Made by a program: the position numbers and the translations under genes
Notes under the pieces: generated by a model
What the model was told of the DNA's origin: nothing
Databases searched by the model: none
What the model saw: only the letters and a program-made list of their open reading frames with translations
Shown: piece by piece, positions 1-5,587 of the stretch
Layout of the letters: the number at the start of each line of letters is the position of its first letter
How positions within the stretch are numbered: the stretch's first letter is position 1
Source: an uncultured Rhodanobacter sp.
GTDB lineage: Bacteria; Pseudomonadota; Gammaproteobacteria; Xanthomonadales; Rhodanobacteraceae
Reading direction: 5' to 3'
NCBI GenBank assembly: GCA_903827735.1
Contig: CAIKJM010000359.1
Span: forward strand, 1-7,176
Length of the DNA stretch: 7,176 bases

Positions 1-1026
1 CTGGATCATGGCGCCCTGCATGCCGAGCTTGGCCATGTCGACGCTGGCCGGATCGCGCACCAGCAGAAAGGCGATAAAGATGCCGAGCGTCACGAAGCCC
101 ATATGCGCGATCGACGAATAGGCCACCAGCTTCTTCATGTCCTCCTGCACCAGCGCGACGTAGCCGATGTAGACGATCGCGACCAGGCTCAGCACGATCA
201 CCAGCCAGGCGTAATGCGCGCCGGCGTCGGGCGTGATCGGCAGAATGAAGCGCAGAAAGCCGTACGTGCCCACCTTCAGCATCACCGCGGCCAGCACCAC
301 CGAGCCGCCGGTCGGCGCCTCGACGTGCGCGTCGGGCAGCCAGGTGTGCACCGGCACCATCGGCACCTTGATGGCAAAGGCGATCAGGAAGGCAAAGAAG
401 ATCCAGGTCTGCTCCTTCATCGTCAGCGGCAGCGCCGCCAGCGTGGCGAGGTCGAACGTGCCCGCCTTTTGATACAGGTACAGCAGCGCGATCAGCATGA
501 AGACCGAGCCGAAGAACGTGTAGATGAAGAACTTCAGCGTGGCATACACGCGCCGCGGCCCGCCCCAGATGCCGATGAGGATGAACATCGGGATCAGGAT
601 CGCCTCGAACAGAGCGTAGAACAGCAGCGCGTCGGTCGCGCAGAACACGCCGATCAGCAAGCCTTCCAGCACCAGCATCGCGGCCATGTACTGATGCGGC
701 TTGTCCTGGATGACTTCCCACGCACCGACGATGACCAGGATGCTGACGAAGGTCGTCATCAGAATCAGCGCGACGGAGATACCGTCCGCCGCCAGGCCGT
801 AATGCACGCCCCACGACGGGATCCACAGGTAATTCTCGACCAACTGCATACCGCCGGCATCGGGCTGGTACTGCACCAGCAGGAACAGGCTGACCGCGAA
901 GGTAAACACCGCCACAATCAGCGACAGCCAACGTGCGAGATGGGGCCGCTTCGAGCCGGCCAGCAGCACCGGAATCGCGCCGGCAACAGGTAGCCAGATC
1001 AGCAGGCTAAGCAAGTGAGTGAACAT
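1..1026 (-). CDS. nuoM: NADH-quinone oxidoreductase subunit M, N-terminal 342 residues (partial, runs off left edge)
   Basis: NuoM is an antiporter-like membrane subunit of complex I that forms one proton channel of the membrane arm, between NuoN and NuoL. I read the frame directly: it starts at ATG 1026 and stays open through base 1, giving 342 residues of a protein usually near 500. Visible marks are the hydrophobic N-terminus, Glu141 in LFEAILIPMF (equivalent to E. coli Glu144 in TM5), Lys220 in IKVPMVPVHTWLPDAHVEAP (the TM7 lysine), and Lys251 in VMLKVGTYG (TM8). The QEDMKKLVAYSSIAHMG signature lies at about 294-310. The HTWLPDAHVEAPT motif separates it from NuoL, which has HVWLPDSMEGPTP. 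The start is 15 bases after the nuoL stop, with a weak Shine-Dalgarno-like GGGAAG 9 bases upstream. The missing part should hold the last TM helices, including the channel Glu of TM12. Identity is near certain. Confidence 0.97.
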   Translation of the reverse strand, partial: MFTHLLSLLIWLPVAGAIPVLLAGSKRPHLARWLSLIVAVFTFAVSLFLLVQYQPDAGGMQLVENYLWIPSWGVHYGLAADGISVALILMTTFVSILVIVGAWEVIQDKPHQYMAAMLVLEGLLIGVFCATDALLFYALFEAILIPMFILIGIWGGPRRVYATLKFFIYTFFGSVFMLIALLYLYQKAGTFDLATLAALPLTMKEQTWIFFAFLIAFAIKVPMVPVHTWLPDAHVEAPTGGSVVLAAVMLKVGTYGFLRFILPITPDAGAHYAWLVIVLSLVAIVYIGYVALVQEDMKKLVAYSSIAHMGFVTLGIFIAFLLVRDPASVDMAKLGMQGAMIQ

Positions 1027-1041
1027 GTGTGCCTGCTTCCC

Positions 1042-3081
1042 TTATTGCCCGGCCACGCCGGAACCGATCAACCAATATCCGCCCAGCAAAACGATCAGGC
1101 CGACGATCATGGCAAACGCGTAGTGATACAGATAACCCGACTGCAGACGGCGCACCGTGGCCGCGATGCGATGAACCACGCTCACCGACCCGTTGACCAT
1201 CACACCATCGATCAGGCCGGCGTCGGCAACCTTCCAGAAGCCCTGCCCTAGCTTGACGCCGCCGCGAGCAAAAACCGCAAAGTAGACATTGTCGACCCAG
1301 TACTTATTGTCCAGCACGGTCCACAGCGGCTTCAGCGCGCTCTTGATCTTGCCGGCCATGGCTGGGTTGAAGAGATAGATGTAGGTGGTTATCACGAACG
1401 CAGCCAGCACCAAAAAGAACGGCGGCTGCCCAAAACCTTCCAGCGCAAGAGCCATTGCGCCGTGAAAGTCTTTACCTACTTCAGCCATGACGTTGTTGGC
1501 TTCATCGATATGAATCGCGTTGCCAAACCAGTTGCCGAATAGCATCGGGCCAACGGTGAAAAAACCTACTAAAAGCGACGGAATGGCCAGCAGCACGAGA
1601 GGCACTGTTACCACCCAGGGCGACTCGTGTGGCGCATGCTCTAGAACTCCGGGCTCATGATGATCGTGGTGATCATCCAACTGCGCATGCCCATGGTGCT
1701 CGACAACCGTAAAGCGTTCCTTGCCATGGAAGGTGAGATACATCTGGCGGAAGGTGTACAGACCTGTGACGAATGCGCCGGCCAGCACGCAGAGATAAGC
1801 GTAATGCGCGCCCCAACGGTGCGACTCGCCGACGGCCTCAATGATGGCATCCTTCGAATAGAAGCCGGAAAAGAACGGTACACCGCACAACGCCAGCGAC
1901 CCAATCCACATCGTAAAGCACGTGACTTTCATGTGCTTGCCCAAGCCACCCATGTAACGCATGTCCTGCTCGTGATGCATCGCGATGATCACCGAGCCGG
2001 CACCGAGGAACAGCAGCGCCTTGAAGAATGCGTGCGTCATCAGGTGATAGACCGCGCCGGTGTAGGCCGACACGCCCAGCGCCACCGTCATGTAACCCAG
2101 CTGCGACAGCGTGGAATACGCGATCACGCGCTTGATGTCGTTCTGCACGATGCCGATCATGCCGGTGAACAAGGCCGTGGTCGCACCGATCACCATGATG
2201 AAGCTCAGCGCGGTCTGCGACAGCTCGAACAGCGGCGACATGCGCGCCACCATGAAGATACCCGCCGTCACCATCGTCGCCGCGTGGATCAGCGCGGAAA
2301 TCGGCGTGGGGCCTTCCATCGAGTCGGGCAGCCACACGTGCAGCGGCACCTGGGCCGACTTGCCCATCGCGCCGATGAACAGACAGATGCAGACCACGGT
2401 CGCAGCATCCCAGTGCGTGTTCGCGGTGATCTGCAGCGTCTTGCCGACCAGGCTGGGCGCGGCGGCAAACGCCGTGGTGTAGTCCATCGTGCCGAGGAAA
2501 TACAGCACGCCGGCGATACCGAGCAGAAAGCCGAAGTCGCCCACGCGGTTGACCAGAAACGCCTTGAGGTTGGCGAAGATCGCGGTCGGCTTTTTGTACC
2601 AGAAGCCGATCAGCAGGTACGACACCAGACCCACCGCCTCCCAGCCGAAGAACAGCTGCATGAAGTTGTTGCTCATCACCAGCATGAACATCGAGAAGGT
2701 GAACAGCGAGATGTAGGCAAAGAAGCGCTTGTAGCCCGGGTCGTCGCTCATGTAGCCGATGGTGTACAGATGCACCAGCAGCGAGACGAAGCTCACCACC
2801 ACCAGCATCATCGCGGTGAGGCGATCGACCATGAAACCGACGCTGGCGCTGAAATGGCCGATCTGGAACCAGGTGTAGAGATTCTGGTTGTAGACCGGCG
2901 CACCGCCGAGGGTGAGCTGGTACAGCACGTAGAATGCCAGCGCGCACGAGATCGCGACGCCGAGAATGGTGACGGTATGCGAACCGGCCCGGCCGATGAA
3001 CTTGCCGAGAAAACCGGCCAGCAAACACCCGACCAGGGGCGCCAGCGCAATCGTCAGCAAAATGGAGGTGGAAAGACCCAT
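1042..3081 (-). CDS. nuoL: NADH-quinone oxidoreductase subunit L
   Basis: NuoL is the distal antiporter-like proton channel of complex I, and its long C-terminal lateral helix lies along the membrane arm. The protein has 679 residues, longer than E. coli NuoL (613), and is strongly hydrophobic throughout with about 16 expected TM helices. Key residues visible: Glu148 in FFGWEAVGLVSYLLIGFW (TM5), Asp182 in NRVGDFGF, Lys241 in GAMGKSAQVPLHVWLPDS (TM7), His266 in ALIHAATMV (TM8), Lys354 in HAFFKALLFLGAGS (TM10), and Lys410-Asp411 in GFYSKDAI (TM12). A His-rich loop (462-485) follows TM12. The amphipathic lateral helix is probably about 575-650, ending in a last TM helix at about 652-672. The start at ATG 3081 is 4 bases after the nuoK stop, with AAGGG 8 bases upstream. 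The 3' part (about 1321-1740) is lower in GC than the rest of the gene. Confidence 0.98.
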   Translation of the reverse strand: MGLSTSILLTIALAPLVGCLLAGFLGKFIGRAGSHTVTILGVAISCALAFYVLYQLTLGGAPVYNQNLYTWFQIGHFSASVGFMVDRLTAMMLVVVSFVSLLVHLYTIGYMSDDPGYKRFFAYISLFTFSMFMLVMSNNFMQLFFGWEAVGLVSYLLIGFWYKKPTAIFANLKAFLVNRVGDFGFLLGIAGVLYFLGTMDYTTAFAAAPSLVGKTLQITANTHWDAATVVCICLFIGAMGKSAQVPLHVWLPDSMEGPTPISALIHAATMVTAGIFMVARMSPLFELSQTALSFIMVIGATTALFTGMIGIVQNDIKRVIAYSTLSQLGYMTVALGVSAYTGAVYHLMTHAFFKALLFLGAGSVIIAMHHEQDMRYMGGLGKHMKVTCFTMWIGSLALCGVPFFSGFYSKDAIIEAVGESHRWGAHYAYLCVLAGAFVTGLYTFRQMYLTFHGKERFTVVEHHGHAQLDDHHDHHEPGVLEHAPHESPWVVTVPLVLLAIPSLLVGFFTVGPMLFGNWFGNAIHIDEANNVMAEVGKDFHGAMALALEGFGQPPFFLVLAAFVITTYIYLFNPAMAGKIKSALKPLWTVLDNKYWVDNVYFAVFARGGVKLGQGFWKVADAGLIDGVMVNGSVSVVHRIAATVRRLQSGYLYHYAFAMIVGLIVLLGGYWLIGSGVAGQ

Positions 3082-3085
3082 GTGT

Positions 3086-3391
3086 TCAGCCCTTCATGCT
3101 GTCGATATCGGAGATATTGATCGTGCTGCGATTGCGGAACAGCAGCACCAATATCGCCAGACCGATGGCCGCTTCTGCTGCCGCCACTGTAAGAATGAAG
3201 AAGACGAACACCTGACCCGATACATCGCCGAGAAAACGCGAGAACGCCACGAAGTTGGTATTCACCGCCAGCAGCATCAGTTCGATCGACATCAGCAGCA
3301 CGATGACGTTTTTGCGGTTGATGAAGAGGCCGGCGACGGCAATACAGAACAGAATGGCGCCAAGCACGATGTAGTGCGATAGCGTGATCAT
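3086..3391 (-). CDS. nuoK: NADH-quinone oxidoreductase subunit K
   Basis: NuoK is a small membrane subunit of complex I (MrpC-like) that, with NuoJ and NuoN, builds a half-channel path next to NuoH. The 101 residues match the usual family length (about 100) and form three TM helices, at roughly 5-24, 28-48 and 60-85. The two conserved membrane glutamates are present: Glu37 in LLMSIELMLLAVN and Glu73 in VAAAEAAIGLAI, equivalent to E. coli Glu36 and Glu72, both needed for proton transfer in E. coli. Its ATG overlaps the nuoJ stop as ATGA, and AGGAG lies 8 bases before the start. The stop lies 4 bases before nuoL. The overlap suggests translational coupling with nuoJ, which fits the 1:1 stoichiometry of these partners. 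The polar tail after residue 85 is typical. Confidence 0.98.
   Translation of the reverse strand: MITLSHYIVLGAILFCIAVAGLFINRKNVIVLLMSIELMLLAVNTNFVAFSRFLGDVSGQVFVFFILTVAAAEAAIGLAILVLLFRNRSTINISDIDSMKG
3090..3094 (-). promoter_or_regulatory. Ribosome binding site of nuoL
   Basis: AAGGG on the minus strand, 8 bases before the nuoL ATG at 3081 and inside the last codons of nuoK. With only 4 bases between the nuoK stop and the nuoL start, terminating ribosomes may reinitiate here. Confidence 0.65.
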
Positions 3392-4041
3392 GAGCTTGGC
3401 TCCTGGGGAGGCACGGGCATTGGCTGAGCGGGACGCACGGCGTCCATTTTCACGAGGCGGACGCGGTCGCGCGGGTTGACGCGCACCTGCTCACTGGCCG
3501 ACTCGTGCCGCGTGGCGTCGACGCGCTGACGCAGCGTCAGTGCCACGGCGGCCACCACGCCCACGGTAAGAATCAACGCCGCCACTTCGAACGGCAGCAG
3601 GTATTTGGTGTACAGCGCCTGGCCCAGCCACGCCGTGTTGGACACGCCGGCCATCGCCGCGGGATCGGCGCCCATCACCTGTGCGTGCATGGCCTTGACG
3701 CCGATCAGACCGAGCATCTCGACCAGCATCGCCGCAGCCACGATCAGGCCCACCGGCAGGAACTTGACGAAGCCCTCGCGCATTTTCTCCTGATCGATGT
3801 CCAGCATCATCACCACGAACAGGAACAGCACCATCACCGCGCCGACATAGACGACGATGAGCGCCAGCGCGAGAAATTCGGCGTCGGCCAGCATCCACAG
3901 GCAGGCCGCGCTGAAAAACGTCAGTACCAGCGACAATACGGCGTGCACGGTGTTCTTCAGCGTGATCACCGCCAGCGCGGCCACTACGGCGATGAAACCG
4001 AACAGGTAAAAACAGATGAGTTGCAGCAGTTGGGGATTCAT
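3388..4041 (-). CDS. nuoJ: NADH-quinone oxidoreductase subunit J
   Basis: NuoJ is a membrane subunit of complex I next to NuoK and NuoH; its third TM helix carries a pi-bulge whose rearrangement is linked to coupling of quinone reduction to proton pumping. The protein has 217 residues, with five hydrophobic segments at about 5-27, 31-51, 57-80, 95-115 and 148-170. The TM3 signature is clear: Glu55 and Tyr65 in EFLALALIVVYVGAVMVLFLF, followed by FVVMMLD. After about residue 171 there is a charged, then proline-rich tail of about 47 residues (ending PMPVPPQEPSS) that makes it longer than E. coli NuoJ (184). The ATG at 4041 is 12 bases after the nuoI stop, with GAGG overlapping that stop codon region 10 bases upstream. 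The stop overlaps the nuoK start by four bases. Confidence 0.97.
   Translation of the reverse strand: MNPQLLQLICFYLFGFIAVVAALAVITLKNTVHAVLSLVLTFFSAACLWMLADAEFLALALIVVYVGAVMVLFLFVVMMLDIDQEKMREGFVKFLPVGLIVAAAMLVEMLGLIGVKAMHAQVMGADPAAMAGVSNTAWLGQALYTKYLLPFEVAALILTVGVVAAVALTLRQRVDATRHESASEQVRVNPRDRVRLVKMDAVRPAQPMPVPPQEPSS
3400..3404 (-). promoter_or_regulatory. Ribosome binding site of nuoK
   Basis: AGGAG on the minus strand, 8 bases before the ATG at 3391. It lies inside the end of nuoJ and is the strongest Shine-Dalgarno match in the window. It supports the ATG of the four-base ATGA overlap as the nuoK start. Confidence 0.75.
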
Positions 4042-4053
4042 GGGTCGACGGCC

Positions 4054-4545
4054 TCAGCGATATGCCGCGTCTTGGGTACGATCGGCGGCAATCTGCTTCT
4101 CGAAGCGATCGCCGATGGCGAGCAGCTGCAGCTTGTTCACCACGTTCTCGCCGCGATGCTCGAAATGGTATTCGTGGATGCTGGTTTCGACGATCGAGTC
4201 CACCGGGCAACTCTCCTCGCAAAAGCCGCAAAAGATGCACTTGAACAGATCGATGTCGTAACGCGTGGTACGGCGCTGACCGTCGCTGGCGCGCGGCGCC
4301 GAGTCGATCGTGATGGCCAGGGCCGGGCACACGGCCTCGCACAGCTTGCAGGCGATGCAGCGCTCTTCGCCGTTGGCGTAACGGCGCAACGCGTGCAGGC
4401 CGCGGAAGCGGTTCGACTTCGGAATGTGCTCCATCGGATAGCGCACGGTGTATTTCGGCTTGAACATGTAGCGAATGGTCAAGCCCATGCCGCGAAACAG
4501 TTCGATCAGCAGCAGACTTTTGAAATAATGGGTAATGCGGGACAT
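4054..4545 (-). CDS. nuoI: NADH-quinone oxidoreductase subunit I (2x 4Fe-4S ferredoxin-like)
   Basis: NuoI is the peripheral-arm subunit that holds clusters N6a and N6b and passes electrons from NuoG towards NuoB and the quinone site. With the start at ATG 4545 it has 163 residues, the usual size. Two complete 4Fe-4S motifs are visible: Cys63-66-69-73 (CIACKLCEAVCP) and Cys103-106-109-113 (CIFCGFCEESCP). The amphipathic N-terminus, about residues 5-30, is expected to lie on the membrane. The frame is open further upstream to a possible start at 4617, but that would add 24 residues lying inside nuoH, without family support; MSRITHYFKSLLLIELFRGM is the typical NuoI beginning. The chosen start is 8 bases after the nuoH stop, with a weak purine-rich Shine-Dalgarno tract. 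The stop is 12 bases before nuoJ. Confidence 0.97.
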   Translation of the reverse strand: MSRITHYFKSLLLIELFRGMGLTIRYMFKPKYTVRYPMEHIPKSNRFRGLHALRRYANGEERCIACKLCEAVCPALAITIDSAPRASDGQRRTTRYDIDLFKCIFCGFCEESCPVDSIVETSIHEYHFEHRGENVVNKLQLLAIGDRFEKQIAADRTQDAAYR

Positions 4546-4547
4546 GG

Positions 4548-4555
4548 CTTTCTTC
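4548..4555 (-). promoter_or_regulatory. Weak purine-rich ribosome binding tract of nuoI
   Basis: GAAGAAAG on the minus strand just before the nuoI ATG at 4545; its GAAG part is 6 bases from the start and overlaps the nuoH stop codon. It is a poor match to a Shine-Dalgarno sequence but, with the family N-terminus, favours the 4545 start over the upstream one at 4617. Coupling to nuoH translation is likely. Confidence 0.45.
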
Positions 4556-5582
4556 AGACTCCCGTGCCGATGGTGACCCAGCCGAAATATTTCAGGCAGC
4601 CGGCCACGAGAACCCACACGATGGCGATGGGAATGAATACCTTCCAGCCCAGCCGCATGATCTGGTCATAGCGGTAGCGCGGAAAGCTGGCGCGAAACCA
4701 GAGAAACAGGAACGAAAACAGGAAAGCCTTGATCAGCAGCCAAGGAAACCCCGCGTGCCCAATGAAACCCCACGACGACGGGAACGGCGACAGCCAACCG
4801 CCCATAAACAGTATCGCCGAGAGAAAACTCACCAGTATCATGTTGGCGTATTCGGCGAGGAAAAAAATCGCGAACGCCGAGCCGGAATACTCCACGTGGA
4901 AACCGGCAACGATTTCAGACTCGCCCTCGGCGACGTCGAAAGGCGCGCGGTTCGTCTCGGCCACGCCGGAGATGAAATAGATCACGAACACCGGCAGCAG
5001 CGGCAGCCAGAACCAGTCGAGCAGACCCTTGTGCCCGGCCTGCGCGTTGACGATATCGGTGAGGTTGAGGCTGCCTGCCAGTACCAGCACGCAGACCAGG
5101 CAGAGACCCATCGCCAGCTCGTACGAAATCACCTGGGCCGCCGAACGCATTGCGCCGAGCAGCGCATAGCGCGAGTTGGATGCCCAGCCGGCGAGGATAA
5201 TGCCGTACACGCCCATCGACGTCATCGCCAGCAGATACAGCACGCCGGCATTGGCGTTCGACAGCACCATCTTGCCGCTGAAAGGAATCACCGCCCAGGC
5301 CGCCAGCGCCGGCACTAGAGTGAGCATCGGCGCCAGATAATAAAGAAAGCGATTGGCCGTGGTCGGCAGAATCACTTCCTTGATCAGCAGCTTGACCACG
5401 TCGGCGAACGCCTGCAGCAGACCAAGCGGACCGATCTTGTTCGGCCCCATGCGCACGTGCATCCAGCCGATGACCTTGCGCTCCCAGTACACGAACATCG
5501 CCACGGCGAGGATCAGCGGGATCGTGATGCAAAGGATGTAGACGATCGGCCACACGAGATGATTGATGAGTTGATCAACCAT
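4554..5582 (-). CDS. nuoH: NADH-quinone oxidoreductase subunit H
   Basis: NuoH is the membrane subunit of complex I that anchors the peripheral arm and forms much of the quinone chamber and the E-channel. It has 342 residues, slightly longer than E. coli (325), with eight or so TM segments. Conserved signatures: Glu34-Arg35 in VYWERKVIGWMHVRMGPNK (first cytoplasmic region); the SMGVYGIILAGWASNSRYAL stretch at about 122-141; Glu155 in VISYELAMG; the charged quinone-site loop ISGVAETNRAPFDVAEGESE at about 204-223, with Glu209, Arg212, Asp216, Glu219, Glu221 and Glu223; and FFLAEYANM at about 240-248. The start ATG 5582 is 5 bases after the nuoG stop, with AAGG 10 bases upstream inside the end of nuoG. 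The 3' half contains AT-richer patches, mostly explained by Phe codons in TM helices. Nothing essential appears missing. Confidence 0.98.
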   Translation of the reverse strand: MVDQLINHLVWPIVYILCITIPLILAVAMFVYWERKVIGWMHVRMGPNKIGPLGLLQAFADVVKLLIKEVILPTTANRFLYYLAPMLTLVPALAAWAVIPFSGKMVLSNANAGVLYLLAMTSMGVYGIILAGWASNSRYALLGAMRSAAQVISYELAMGLCLVCVLVLAGSLNLTDIVNAQAGHKGLLDWFWLPLLPVFVIYFISGVAETNRAPFDVAEGESEIVAGFHVEYSGSAFAIFFLAEYANMILVSFLSAILFMGGWLSPFPSSWGFIGHAGFPWLLIKAFLFSFLFLWFRASFPRYRYDQIMRLGWKVFIPIAIVWVLVAGCLKYFGWVTIGTGV

Positions 5583-5587
5583 GATGC

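Noticed and set aside
103..993. A 296-residue plus-strand open frame opposite nuoM
   Set aside because: Antisense shadow of nuoM; the minus-strand reading gives a clear antiporter-like membrane protein.
1027..1041. Possible terminator or promoter between nuoL and nuoM
   Set aside because: Only 15 bases, purine-rich and without a hairpin; it fits a ribosome binding region only.
1838..3028. A 396-residue minus-strand frame inside nuoL
   Set aside because: An alternative frame of nuoL, rich in Arg and Ala with no membrane helices or known motif; the nuoL frame carries all conserved residues.
1657..3120. A 487-residue plus-strand open frame opposite nuoL
   Set aside because: Its product is rich in Arg, His, Gln and Asp with no recognisable domain, it is codon-aligned antisense to a clear nuoL, and avoidance of TTA/CTA/TCA codons explains its length.
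4546..4617. A 24-residue N-terminal extension of NuoI
   Set aside because: It would overlap nuoH by 64 bases and precede the standard NuoI N-terminus; the ATG at 4545 sits at normal spacing after nuoH.
3505..4671. A 388-residue plus-strand open frame opposite nuoJ, nuoI and the end of nuoH
   Set aside because: Same low-complexity composition and same antisense register to nuoJ and nuoI, which have clear family signatures and intact motifs.
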